Shown: in pieces, positions 34,427 through 47,061 of the stretch | Layout of the letters: each line of letters begins with the position of its first letter | Numbering within the stretch: the stretch's first letter is position 1 | Origin: Agroathelia rolfsii | Lineage: Eukaryota > Basidiomycota > Agaricomycetes > Amylocorticiales > Amylocorticiaceae | Assembly (NCBI GenBank): GCA_018343915.1 | Contig: JABRWF010000007.1 | Location: 2,356,001-2,420,000 of the forward strand | DNA length: 64,000 bases | Reading direction: 5' to 3' | Translations under genes and position numbers: made by a program | Notes under the pieces: model-generated | What the model was told of the DNA's origin: nothing | Seen by the model: the letters and a program-made list of their open reading frames with translations, nothing else | Databases searched by the model: none

Positions 34427-35924
34427 TCAAAGCTCTGGCGTATCCGCGAACAATGTATTCATAAACCAAGAAGGATATCTATCGCCATTGCTTGCATCGG
34501 CTGCTTGTGCAGTGGCACGAACTTCAGTAAGGTCCTCGGGTGTCAACTTAATCTTCAAAGCACCCAGGTTCTCTTGCAGGTACTAAGAGACGATCATGAG
34601 CAATCAGCTTCAATGTAGTTCGGATGAGACGGCTATATGCACTTGCAGAACTCACCTTGCTCTTACGAGTGCCAGGAATAGGAATGATATCATCACCTTG
34701 CTCAAGGAGAAAGGCGAGAGCAACTTGGCCGGCTGTAGCATTATGCTTCTCTCCAATCTTCTTCAGGCCATTTGCAAGTTTGAGGATGTTGGGAAAGTTT
34801 TCCGCAGAGTATCTGCACGTAATAGATGCCATTTAACTATGATACGATCAGAAAGGAGCTCATGGGAAACCTACCGAGGAACAATCCTTCTAAAGTCGCC
34901 TTCTTCGAAATCATCTGGACTCTTCTGTGTAACAGTATTGATGATGCATGAATAATTTCATATCCCATGTATCTTACAATGACTTACATATTGTCCAGTG
35001 ATAAGGCCACGACCAAGAGGAGAATATGCTACGACAGCAACGCCGAGCTCACGAGCGGTCTTGAGAAGAGCGATTTTCTCATCTTCAATATCGAGCGTGA
35101 AGGGAGAGTATTCGACCTGGAGAGCGGCGATCGGGTGCACGGCGTGTGCACGGCGCAACGTTGCGGCCGAGCATTCGGAGAGACCAAGATATTTCACCTT
35201 TCCGGCTCTGGGGTAAATCTTCATAAGTGTCTGCATTCGTATCATCATATGGAATGTATAGACCTACTTGACGAGTTCTGCCATGGCACGGACTGTTTTC
35301 TATAGAAATGCTAATGATGAGCTCATTCTTTGTCCCATAGCATGTATTCTTCGTTAACCGACCTCAATAGGAACAGTCTTATCTGCTCTGTGCATATAGT
35401 AAAGGTCGACGTGATCGATCCCTAAACGAGATAGCGACTTGTTGAACGCCTGATAGACGTACTCGGGATCGCCATTGACTGTGCGACCATCGGGAAACTG
35501 GCCTATAGCAAATTTTGTAGCCAGAAAGACTTGGTCACGCTTGCCGGACCTTTTGAACCTATATATGGTGGATTTATAAGTAGTGTATGAATGGGCGGCA
35601 CCATCTATTAATATAGCAGTACTCAGGTTCTACTTACCATTTTGCTAAGAGATCTTCACTGTCTCCATAAATATCTGCCGAGTCCCAGTAGTTGCATCCA
35701 CTGGCAAGGACCTCGTCCAAGAACTGCGCAATCAATTCAAACAATTGCTCAATGAAACCCATGCAAATGAGAGTAGTCGCTTGTGCTCAATGACGTACGT
35801 TTAACCTGGTTTCATCATCATCGACCTTGCCATATGCTATCGAAAGACCCATGGTACCAAATCCAATGGCAGCGACAGACTCATTGCCTATCTTGCGTGT
35901 CGGGAGAGTAGTAGATAAAGACAT
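34427..35924 (-). CDS. Aldo-keto reductase, AKR13/YakC-like (AKR-R2), mirror of L2
   Basis: Mirror copy of AKR-L2. Start [20 protein letters not shown] at 35924; eight exons; tetrad motifs [16 protein letters not shown] and YMHRAD; C-terminus [10 protein letters not shown]. It is identical to L2 where compared. The upstream blocks and TATA box (36011-36018) are mirrored as well. Confidence 0.93.
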
Positions 35925-37437
35925 AATAGGTTGTTTGGGTTGTTTTTTGAGCTGAAAGGATTGTAGTTGCTTTGGGTGTTTGTTATGGATGGCCTTGCCT
36001 TCCTTTCGTGTATATATAGATCACAAATACTTTTTTTTCTCCACTATCGACGTACCCACTGATTGCCGATTTCTGGATTCTTCAATGAACAAAGCCGGTT
36101 TGCGGGGAACCCATAGCCTTCGTACAAGAGAATGTATCAGAAAACATGCGTGATTACTTCCCAGTTCCTCCCTCTCGCCGCACCCCCATTTAGATCGTTA
36201 TTTTGATTTTACCCACTCCAGTGCCGTATACAAGTTTCATGGACCGTGTATGATCATAACAAGCGACATTATATGGGGAACTGCGGACGCGCGGACCCGC
36301 CGGACTCAAAAGAGAATGACCGCCCGGGACTGTAATGAGAACCAACATCAGTGAATGCAAGTCGGAGTCTGAACCCAGGTGTGGTGTATGCACGCAATCG
36401 TATGATGACGGCCCGCCGCGGCTAACAGTGACTAATATGAGACCCACACTTCCCCGAACCCGCCACCACTGGACCGGGTGCCGGGCCCGTGCCCTGTAAG
36501 AAATCATGCAGATTGGCCATCCTAATAACAGCCTCAACTCTGTTTGGCGTGGCTTAGTTCAGCCAAGGTGAGTTTAGAGTTTCAGTTCAAAGTACTGGGA
36601 CAGTGGACCCGACTAATAATACTACTCACCCATTGAGCTCGAGGCATGTTGGATAAGTGCCACGACTGTGAATATTAAACTTAATGGCCCTTTGGCATTC
36701 AACATTCAATCATAACTCAAAGAGCCATTTTTACTTCCTTCTTGTTACTCATCATTCAGCCACGGAGCGGAGCTTTTCATCATCATTGCTTTTCATTCAA
36801 TATCAGGAGCTTCACGAACTATTTAATATGCCAATTCCTGAGTATCGTAATGCCGGTATCTACGTGAACTTATAGCTCCATGCATTGTCCAGCCCCTTCG
36901 GTTTCAAGTCCGACTCAGAGCTATCTATGAGCCATTATTGGTAGTACTTGGGGAGACTGGATTTCTGTGCTACACGTTCAAGTTGACGACATAGGCAGCT
37001 TTTGCATTCCATACTAGTATGGAGACTTGTTTATCTCTTTCTATTCGTGATAAGCAAGAACTCAAGACTTCAAGACCGTTGTTGTTCTGGATCTATTCAT
37101 GATGGAATGCCCTCTCTTATATCTCTATTTCCTCTTGATCCTAGCAGCTTCTCGTGTTTATATACCTGTGAAACAACGCCTTTATCCCAGATATTCGAAT
37201 AGCAGCACAACGACAAGATCCTTTTCCCAGTTTGGACATAATACTACTAGAAAAACTAAAATTGTACTTGGGCTCTACTGCAACGCCACACATAAAGGCT
37301 AGATATTCCGTCACAACGATGAACTTGAACTTGCATTACGACTTAAGAGCTATTAGTATTGATATTGGCATTCCAACTTTGCTTAAACCTTGTACGGAGA
37401 ACTTTCTTGTGTACTTCATTTTTGTTTGCTACCATTA

Positions 37438-38972
37438 TCACTCTTCCAGCTCCGGCGTATCTGCAAACAACGCATCAACCATCGTTGGCGGATACCTATC
37501 ACCAGTCGTTGCATCGGCCGCTTGGGCGATGGCACGGACTTCTGCAATGTCCTCGGGCGTCAAATCGACTTTCAAAGCACCCAAATTCTCAGCAAGATAC
37601 TACAAAAAAGGCAAGGCAACGAAGGGAAAGAAATCAGCCCTCACATATATATACAAAAAATGAGGGCACATGTGTGTGCAGAATGAAACACTTACTTTGC
37701 TCTTGCGAGTCCCAGGAATGGGAATAATATCATCACCCTGAGCCAGGAGGAAGGCAAGGGCAACTTGACCGGCTGTCGCGCTATGTTTCTCTCCGACCTT
37801 TTTTAGGCCGTCAGCGAGCTTGAGGATGTTGGGGAAGTTTTCTGCGGAGTACCTATTATGTAGTTAGTATTGTTTACAGATTGTACCGAAAAAGAAACCC
37901 TATTTTGACTTACCGTGGGACAGCCCTTCGGAAGTCGCCTTCTTCAAAGTCATCCGGACTTTTCTATATCAAGAATTAGCGATGAAATTGAAATCTCACA
38001 TCAATGTGATTAGTGAGTCACATACGTATTGTCCAGTAATCAGACCGCGACCAAGAGGAGAATAAGCAATGACAGCAACGCCGAGCTCACGAGCGGTCTT
38101 GAGAAGAGCAATCTTCTCGTCTTCAATATCGAGCGTGAAAGGGGAGTATTCAACTTGAAGGGCGGCGATCGGGTGGACAGCGTGTGCACGACGTAACGTG
38201 GAAGCCGAACACTCAGAGAGACCGAGATATCTCACCTTGCCGGACCTAGGATTAATTGTTTGTACATTGATACAAACCATGAAGCGAAGATTCAAACGCG
38301 TACTTGACAAGTTCTGCCATAGCGCCAACCGTTTTCTGTTGGATCGTGAGATAAAGAGGTTTTTTGTGTAGACCCGCATGTACACAAACCTCAATAGGAA
38401 CAGTCTTATCTGCCCTATGCATATAGTAAAGATCGACATAGTCGATACCCAAGCGAGACAACGACTTGTCGATAGCCTTGTGAACATACTCAGGATCGCC
38501 ATTCACAAGACGATCGGGAGAGCTACGCAAAGCAAATTTAGTGGCCAGGAAGACCTGATCGCGCTTTCCGGTCCTCTTGAACCTATAGAAGGCATGTGTA
38601 TCGCAATGAGGATTACGTTCTTATAAATCGGCAATCTGGAGCGGACTTGCCATTTCCCCAAGAGATCCTCGCTATCTCCGTAGACATCTGCTGAGTCCCA
38701 ATAGTTGCATCCACTGGCAAGGACCTCATCCAAGAACTGTGAAGTGCATAGTCATGATTTTTTGAGGAACCATAATTATCAACCAATTTTCTTTTCTTTT
38801 TTTTTTCTAAAAAAAAAAGGATTAGGGCATCTAAACTAACACATACTTTAAATCTCGTCTCGTCATTGTCGACTTGACCATAAAAGGCCGAGAGCCCCAT
38901 GGTGCCAAAACCGATGGCGGCCACGGATTCATTTCCTATTTTGCGCGTTGGAAGAGTGGTAGACAAAGATAT
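37438..38972 (-). CDS. Aldo-keto reductase (AKR-R1), start codon changed to ATA
   Basis: The 3' part (exons 3-8) lies in the right arm and equals L1. Exon 1 and introns 1-2 are outside the arm and differ from L1; exon 2 is the same as in L1. Exon 1 reads [20 protein letters not shown] and continues [18 protein letters not shown]. Where L2 has ATG the sequence here is ATA (38970-38972). Upstream in the same frame there is a TGA before any ATG, so no substitute start exists. The next in-frame ATG is inside FGTMGL and would remove the first barrel strand. Intron 2 has a GC donor like L1. Either the gene is recently dead, or it starts at a non-AUG codon, or this base is a sequencing error. Confidence 0.8.
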
Positions 38973-40298
38973 TGATGATGTTAGCGCTGATTTGAGTGGT
39001 GTAGTTGAAGCTGGATCGTTTATTTGGACCGTTGGCTCTCATCATCCTCGAGCCGTATTTTATATCGTAGGCGTTGAAACGATCGAATCCTGCATCCGTC
39101 TCTTCCGTTGTATTGGTGGATCATGATTATACTGGCAACACCTCGGCATGCGGTGGGGATCGCTCTTTGACATCCCAACATAGTACACACACACACACAC
39201 CGCCCGCTGCTCCTAGTTAGCACCCGCACTTTGCCCCATCGGCGGGGGTGTCCTGTGGGACATGAGATACCAGTGCCAGTGAATACAGATTTACTACTCC
39301 GGCATGATCGGAGGTATACCACTGGGGGATGTAGGTTAGGTGTAAAATCCCAACAACACTTCAAGGACGCCTGAGCCTGTTTGCGCGGATGGCCAAGGAC
39401 GAATTTTTAGAGTTTTGAATACATGTTAGTACTAACTAACCCCTTAGGCAGTCGACCCGGCGCGCGGGAGAGGGGGGCGGGGGCGCGTGTGGGTATTCCG
39501 ATAATGAGTCAGCGGCTTTACGAGCAAAGATATGTGGCTACCCGGTGACTGTAAGCCAAGCAAGCCTTGTGTAGCAGGCAGCTGCCAAGAAACATCCTGA
39601 CCAGCCCACCTTCCAAATATCTAAATCGTACTCATGCTTAGTGTTTTGATAAATTAAAATGCATGCGCAAAGGGAAGGAAAGAAGGGGTATGTACAGGCA
39701 TCTCCATGTTATAGGTAATGGTGATTTTTTTCAAGAAAAGTAAAGGAAGAGAATATAGAAGCAATTATTATTGGTGATACGTACTCTTTTCTTTTCTGTA
39801 AAGATAAAAGGAGAGGAAGGAAAAAGAAATAATAAGATAAAAAAAATTACACACAATCAAAGGATAGAAGTGGAAGGAAAGGGAAGGGAAGGGAAGAAAA
39901 AGAAAGGAAATAGAAGACGTAATGTCAATGGAAAAGGAAGAGGTTCTGTAAACATCCCACTTCTACTTCTACCCATTTACACCGAGCTGCTTCTTCAATA
40001 ACCTCAAACTCGATCCACTTGCCTTTGTGGGTAATCGCTTATCCTGGTATAATACCTCCCCCCCCTTCTCCCCATGCAGAACCATCCTTCGAGGATAGAA
40101 AATAGAAGAAAATACTACAATCCTCCTCCACCACGAAAAAAACACACACACAACCACTTATGCAATCACAAAAAAAAGCGTCAACAAAAAAAAACGCAGA
40201 GTCAGAGTGACGAATCACGCAAGCCGTTTGGTGCTACAACAAGCCAAGCGTTCTCGACCGCGCTCACAAAGTTCACCTGGCCCCTACCGGCCAATCAA
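38973..40298. other. Intergenic region between AKR-R1 and azgA
   Basis: The first 200 bp resemble the AKR-L1 upstream region in diverged form (CATGCCGAGG, GATGCAGG, TATAAAATACGG). An (AC)n run is at about 39184-39202. Purine-rich low-complexity sequence lies at about 39780-39950. No gene was recognised. Confidence 0.5.
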
Positions 40299-42903
40299 TC
40301 AATACTCCTTACTATCCAAGTCGCCCCCCTTTGCCAATACGCGCATGTTCATCGGCAAGCCCGTCATGTCGATATCGTCGTGCATCATGCTCGTGTCGTT
40401 CGAGAGCGAGCGGCTGCCCATGGTAGCATGGCTTACATGATCGTGCTGATGGTTGTGGTGGTGGTGCAGGGTATTGTCCATAGGGATGTCCGATCGTAGG
40501 TCACGGTGATACCTTCCTGTGAGATGTTGGCTGGATTAAAAAAAAAAAAAAAAAATTGTTAGCCTCCCAATGTTTTCGTACATGAGGAAAGACAAAAAAA
40601 GAGATGGAAAATGAAACAAGGCGTGCGTACATCCAAATCGGCACAATCCCGCCCGGAGGCACGACCCACGGCTCGGACGCATCAAAGTTGGGCGGCACAA
40701 TCCTGTCCCGCGAGATTTTGCGGAGCAGGAGCGGAACGCCATTGAGGATCACATAGGATACGACGCCGACGATGACGCCATAGGCAATGCTAAAGATAGA
40801 GAGAAAGAGAGAAATGCATGATAAGCGCCTTTTGTTTACGGGCAGAGAATGATACAAAGCGAAAAAGACGTACTTGTACGTAAACGGAATGATAATGATC
40901 GTCAAAAACGCAGGAATGGCGTCGCCGATATAGTCCCAGTTGATCTGCGTCACGCTGTAGCAGATCAGAGGCGTTCGTCAGTTGCCAGAATCAAAAGAAC
41001 GATAGTATGGATTGTTACGCACTTGCGCATCATCAACGAACCAACAATGACCAACGCGCCGCCGGTGGCCCAGGACGGGATGGAAGCAAAGATGGGTGCG
41101 AAGAACACGGAGATGAAGAAGGCGAGGCCGGTCACCATGGCTGTGATGCCTGTCTTTCCTCCCTCTGTTTTTGATACACACGCGATGAGATAAAGAGGTA
41201 TAATAATAGAAATCCAATTATCAAAGACTGAGGGGAAAGGGGATGATGATTTTTGACGCACCACTGATACCCGTTGCGCTCTCGATGAAAGCCGTGACGG
41301 GGCTAGTGCCCATAAGCGAGCCGATGCTGATGCAGAACGCGTCGACGCAGTACGCGATCGTGGAGCCCTCAAAGTCCATTGTGATAGGGTCGCGTAGTCC
41401 GGCGAATTTGGCCATGGAGTAGAGCGTTCTAAAGAGGACATTTAGCGAAGATCCTAAAGGAGGAGGGAAGAAATGACGCTTACCCGGTCGTATCGAGGAT
41501 ATCGACGTAGAGGAAGGTAATAAGCGCGTACCAGACCTTGCCTTTTCCATAGTTGTACTGTACAAACATTCCATATAAGTGAAAAACAATACAGAAAAAT
41601 TTAAAGAAAAAAAGAAAAAACGGCTTACGTCCAACACATTCGCAATCTGAGTAATCGGCCTAAACGTGACCACCTGTTTGAAAAACTCAAAGGCAGCGTC
41701 TCCCGCCTCCGTATGCGGAAACGCCGTCACCGCCGTCGGCCGTGGCCACGAAATAACCGAGGTGAGCGTTATGCCGATCAAGAGTGCGCCTTTCACGCGG
41801 TAGAGCATCAACAGCACCGTCAAGAACCCGCCGGTAAACACACCGAGCCACACCGTCGGGTTGCGCAAGACGCGCGAGTTGCAGTAGCCCGGCAGGCCAT
41901 TGAGGATGTCCTGCGGTAAGCACCCACCGAGCCCTATGAGGTTCGTCGTGTCACCGCCGATGACGGAGAGGCCCGAGGGGGATAGGCCGATGAAGGCGAT
42001 GAAGAGGCCGATGCCGGCACCGACGGCGAGCACGAGCGAGTTGGGCATGATGCGCGCGAGCCATTGGCGTAGGCCGAGGAGGGAGAGGATGAAGAAGATC
42101 CAACCTTCAAGGAAGACGGCGGAGAGGGCTTCGCGGTAGGAAATGATGCCTGTGCCGTGGAAGCCAACGACGGAGTACGTAAACTATGGATTTTTGTGTG
42201 GGTGTGGAGTGAGGGTGGAGTGAAGAAGCGATTGTTGTGAGCGGTCATATTTTCATTTGATTGTGATGTAGAAAAAGAAAAGATGGGATGCTTGAAAGAT
42301 GGTTGATATCTCAAACGAGCTCACATAGGCATTCAGACCAAGACCGGGGGCCATGCCGACGGGCATGTTGGCGAGGAGGCCCATGAGGAAGGACGCCAAG
42401 GCGGAGATGGCGGCCGTCGTTGTAATCATGTCGCGCTGGATATCGTCCACACAGCTAAGGTAGGTCGCGTCGGACGTGCATGTCGGGTCATCCGTTGTGC
42501 CGGGGCAGATGCAGGTGCCGCCGGAGTCTTTGAGGATCGAGGCATTGACTGGAAGACGGCAGGTAAGGTAGCAGCGGCGGCAGTAGCAGCAACACAAACG
42601 AGTAAAGCATGAACACAAGTTAGCGGCAGGGTTGTTGTTACCATACTTGGAAAATTGTGTTTGAGCGCCTACCGGAGATGATGTAGGCCATGGCGGCCCA
42701 TGTGGTCAGGCCAGCTCGTATCTCTGTCTGTTGTGGGGAAAAAAGAGGATGAATGCGCAGAACGGTTTAGCCAGCCATGGCGACTGGCGACATACCAGGA
42801 ACCGGGAACCCTCTCGCTCTCTGGGATGGCCGGAGCCCTCGAGACGGAACCAGCGACCGACGAAGGAGTATGCAACCTTGAGAAGAAAGCCAAGTTTAGA
42901 CAT
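40299..42903 (-). CDS. azgA: Purine (adenine/guanine/hypoxanthine) permease, AzgA type
   Basis: Plasma-membrane purine:proton symporter of the NCS2/AzgA family. The start at 42903 reads MSKLGFLLKVAYSFVGRWFR, the conserved N-terminus. The following exons give GLTTWAAMAYIIS, SGGTCICPGTTDDPTCTSD, GLLANMPVGMAPGLGLNAY, GIGLFIAFIGLSPSGL, PTVWLGVFTGG, YSMAKFAGLRDPITMDFEGS, GTSPVTAFIESATGIS, GGKTGITAMVTGLAFF and NWDYIGDAIPAFLTIIIIPF. The final exon must be joined in phase 2 (exon end AT, acceptor CCAG at about 40530). That gives WVVPPGGIVPIW, then a tail with HHHHNHQHDH and a stop at 40299. About ten exons; no break was seen. Transport of purines is known for the family; specificity here is inferred. 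Confidence 0.93.
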
Positions 42904-44554
42904 GGCAACGACGACGAGCACACCAGGAGCGTACATATGCATTTATTCTGTCAGCGAGAGTGATCATGGCGAAGGAAGGTAGGGGCAGCCAAGTAGGCTG
43001 TGGAGAAGAGGAAAGAGAGGGAGAGAGAACGAGGGGAGACTAAGAGAACAGAGCTGATGGAGAGAAGAGCACCCAAGCGAGCACTGTATTTTAGGCCGGG
43101 AGAGCGAAGAGAGCAGAGAGTGATTGACAGTGGCGTCCTTGATACGTGCTCTATATTCCCCCCCAGTGATATTCACGGAGAATGATCGAAATAGCAGGCT
43201 ACAGCGAGAGGATGAGAGTAGCCTGAGAGCAAGAGGAGGGGGAGATGAGTTAGTTAATAAACAGACGAGGAGCAAACAAGAGAGCCGGGGAAAGATATAT
43301 GAGAGAGGCGAAATGGCGCTAATTGGCGCTTCCGTCGGACCTGACTCACTTCTCGTTGCTACCTAGTAGTAGTATTATCCAAATGGTAATAATCTGAACA
43401 TTTACATGAACTGCCCTCTGAGCTCTGTCTGGAGCAGCTGGAGATACGACACTGTGATTGTTGGATCTGATTATCAAGCATCTGTCGCTTTTAATGTGCA
43501 GAACCTTCGATTAGAACACTCCTTCACACCACACCCTCTGTCAATCAAAATGCTAGTCTTCCTCCCCTAGAAATGCACACACATGGCCAACAAACTCTAC
43601 TCAAGTGCCTAATATTGCCATGGTTATCGTATCGATTCAGCTGTCTACCTATACTCTCCCTTCCTGCATACTCGTATTATTACAGCTATACCCGACACAT
43701 CGCGCCTGCTAATATCATGCTTCGAAACCCACCAGCTCAGTCGTAAAAAAAATACAATATCGTCCCTCTCTGACGGGCACTACTAGAAAACCCGAATTCA
43801 TCTCCGTCTGCGATAAACGCATGTTAATATTTTATCCTCCCCACCATAGTCGCGGGTTGGCGTCCATTCGGGTCACTTTTTACTGTCATCTACTACTGTA
43901 TTCTCCCCAATCCAAGAATATATTGACCTTGATGCGCTTGACGGCCCTGCGAACTCTGGCTCAAAATACCCAGAACGTGGCGTTACTATACCCAGTATAA
44001 GTCTGATAATCGAGTCTTGGTTATTACTATCAGTCGTTTGTTTTCTCCTTCTATTACCCTGCGCACCTGGGCCCTTTTTCACTATTCACGCAAAAAATTA
44101 GAAAATTTAGAAAGTCGAGACACCATGTATGCTAACGGTGTTCGAAACAAATCCCCTACTTTTCATGTACATTACCGTGTTTCATCTTATATATATATAT
44201 ATTCCTCTTATGAACGCCGTTCATAACATGTACAGTCCACCACCCGCCGATCACCAAAAATATAAGCGCAGGTACCCGACCATACAAACGGAACCAACAA
44301 ACTGGCAACGGTCATCCTTGAAGGTTCGATCTCTCGTAATAATGCATGCTTCGTAAGCTATCTGACGTGCAAGAGCACAGCTTACTAGTAACCTTTCTTC
44401 CACCTCCCTGCATATAGAACCCATAAAATCGTATCCGCCGAACTTATGCTAGCATACAGGGTACTCATACACCGACTTTGAATAGTATCCTATAAGTCAC
44501 CGCCGTTAGTCGTTACCGGCAAGCGTACACACCGTCCACACAGCGCTTCCATCA
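42904..44554. other. Intergenic region between azgA and PhyH gene
   Basis: It is GA-rich just upstream of azgA (42960-43320), which reads as a CT-rich leader on the coding strand. The rest is AT-rich, with no gene recognised. Confidence 0.5.
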
Positions 44555-46188
44555 TCAATTCGCCTGTGAATACCCCACCCCACCCTCGCCCGCCTCCTGC
44601 TGCATCCGCCGCAGATTACGCCACATCACCCTCGCACGCTCGTTCGGCAGCGTCTGCACAAATCGCTTGCCCGCATCATCGTCCCCGAGCTTATCATCAT
44701 CACCCTCACCGCCGTCCGTTTCCGTTTTGCTACCTGGCCCACCAGCACCACCACTACCACTGGCGCCCATCCATTCCAAGCTGTGCTGTAACACGTTCCT
44801 GGCCCGCGTCGAGCCGCCGCGGGTGTCGCCCATACAGGCATGCAGCGTCGCGCGCTTCTGCGCCGGATCGTACGTGCCCAGATGGAGGATATTGGAGTTG
44901 TAAAAGACCGTTTCGCCCGCTATCGATGTTCATGTTGAGATTTCAGTTTTTTTATTTTTTATTTTTAATAGTAATTCAGGGATCATTAAAAGCGGGTGTC
45001 AAGAGTAAGCGTGATATATCACGTGTAAATATGTCTGCGAAAGGGTAGGAAAGGACAGGCTTACGCTTTAAAACAACACGGATCGCGCCAGGCATCGCGA
45101 GCGGATCGGCAGGGGCGTCTTTTGAAGTCGAGTGTGCGCGCTGGCCGTCCGTGCGCGGGACACGGTGCGAGCCGGGGACGACGAAGAGGCAGCCATCTTC
45201 ATACAGTGCGCTGTTGTCATCATGCTATCCGTAAGAAAATTTTATCGCCATGATAGTGCAGAATCCAATAGAACGTACGTGTTCCATTGGACCTGTGTGT
45301 GTAATTATCAAACAATCAGGATTTATAATAGTACAAGCCGATGGGATAAGTTAAATATGCAACCAAGCGCTTACCCCGTGACTCCACTTCTTGAGCGCCT
45401 CGACTTCCTCCGCCGTACTTGCATCCTCCCGGACATCGTCGCGGTGCCAGCGAAGCGCAAACTTGTGTGATTTTGGGTTGATTAACAGGTTGAAGAGCTC
45501 TACAAAAAAAGAGAGAATCATAAGCGTTCAATGTCATCCCAAGATCGTTTTCATATAGGTTAGATCACAGATGCGCCAATCGAGGGACAGGGGGGTGATG
45601 GACCGAGGACAATATAATATGAGAGACGATTAAGAAATGGGGGAATAAGATACTCACCCATCTGCAGCTCATCTTCACGACAGCCAAGCAAGGCTGTAAC
45701 AGCGGCAGAGAGCCGATCGGAGGCGTACCATCGCACAAACGCAGGCTCGCCCAGGTCGGGGTGCATGACATGCTGAACGCCCCACGAATCATCACTTGCA
45801 AAGAAGTTCGGGATAGTCATAGTGCACACATATTAGCAAGGACATGATGGGCGAGCAGAAACAAGAGGCGTGCAGGCATTCGAGTTGGACAGGGATTCAT
45901 CGCAGATTCAGATATTTATATATATACATCTCGCGGTAAGAATGCAATCCATATATGCAGATGAGAAGGAAATAGAGATCAAGGAAATAACAAGCACTTT
46001 TTGTCGTCATAAGGCGGGAACTGGGCACCGACGGTGCGCCGGTGTTTCCATGCGCCAGAGCGTGTGCGCGCAATGGCGCGCTCACAGGCGGCTTGGAGCT
46101 CAGGGAAGTCTTCAGGAGCGATGAGATCGGGGATGATGACGAAGCCTTGGTCTTCGTACGATTTGAAATAGGTTGTGTCGAGCGTCAT
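44555..46188 (-). CDS. Phytanoyl-CoA dioxygenase (PhyH) family protein
   Basis: Predicted Fe(II)/2-oxoglutarate-dependent dioxygenase. The start at 46188 reads MTLDTTYFKSYEDQGFVIIP, the typical PhyH opening. The spliced exons continue DDSWGVQHVMHPDLGEPAFV, FNLLINPKSHKFALRWHRDD (first His and Asp iron ligands in HRD), GCLFVVPGSHRVPR and AGETVFYNSNILHLGTYDP (distal His), then RATLHACMGDT. The C-terminus carries a Gly/Asp-rich insert and ends GEGGVGYSQAN. Five or so small introns; exon 1 joins exon 2 in phase 2 at about 46002/45796. The substrate is not evident; fungal relatives hydroxylate varied secondary metabolites and lipids. Confidence 0.88.
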
Positions 46189-47061
46189 GCTGGTATAGTG
46201 GGCAGTCGGGCGAAAGGACAGACGCTAGTAAGGTACAAGGAACTTGAAGATCTGGAGATACTGTTACTACCAGCGGCGCCGGCCGATGATGTAACAGTTG
46301 GAATTTGAGCCGGACTCCAGAGCGAATACCTCTGGTTCCAAAAGTCATTTTGACCAGCAGTGACCCATGGCTCACATGGAATCACATCATTGCACCTCAG
46401 AATACGTATTTACAAAGTATAATACAATCCGACCATGCAAAATAAATATTAATGTTTAGTTAGACGACTAAAAGAAAGTAAGTTTTGTATGAGAAACCTG
46501 GCTCTGTTTCACAAGAGAGCCATCACCATCCTTATCCCAAGGAGTCAAAAAACGTGACATGATTGCCTCAGTGCCTGGGTATAAGGTCAGTCAAGCCCAT
46601 ATAAATAAATGTAATTTCCCTAATTTTCAAATAGGGCGGAATCGCTAACCTCGTAGTTCCCAGGCACTTGGCGATCATGTTAGTTTCAAGCTCCACTCTG
46701 AGTTTGAATTGGGGAGCGGCAAAGCCTAGCGGAGTTCAAAGCGGATAGATCCTATCCAAGCTAGGGGCTTGAATACTGGCTACGGACCACTGCTATTGCC
46801 TCCGCATCAAACTCTCACAACACCGTCTCAATTTCCCGCAATCACATATCAGAAACTTGAAACTCAGATAGTGTTTTGGCGCTTTATCATTGTTTTTGAT
46901 CTATCATCAGTTAATCACTTTGCTGTTTAATAATCTTATCTTATTTGTCCGATTCTTTTATCTTCCCTTCTCTAGTGACCTCTACTACCTTGATTCAGAA
47001 TTCCATCACTCCAGCCCAGAATAAACAATACTCTCAGCTCTTTCACCATACAAACACCGCA
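46189..47061. other. Intergenic region, divergent promoters
   Basis: It separates the divergent PhyH and trypsin-fold genes. No further gene was seen. Confidence 0.5.

Larger units (their letters stand above)
29248..38585 (-). repeat. Right arm of giant inverted repeat
   Basis: Reverse complement of 9711-19049, 9338 bp, one T shorter in the run at 30584-30604. It carries R4 (5' part), R3, R2 and R1 (3' part), the LINE, repeat X and the tRNA-like remnant. The outer end is at the intron 2/exon 3 border of R1, and the inner end is in exon 5 of R4. Confidence 0.93.

Noticed and set aside
9711..38585. Mating-type or CRISPR-like explanation of the inverted repeat
   Set aside because: No homeodomain, pheromone or STE3-type receptor genes and no short regular direct repeats were seen; AKR genes fill the arms.
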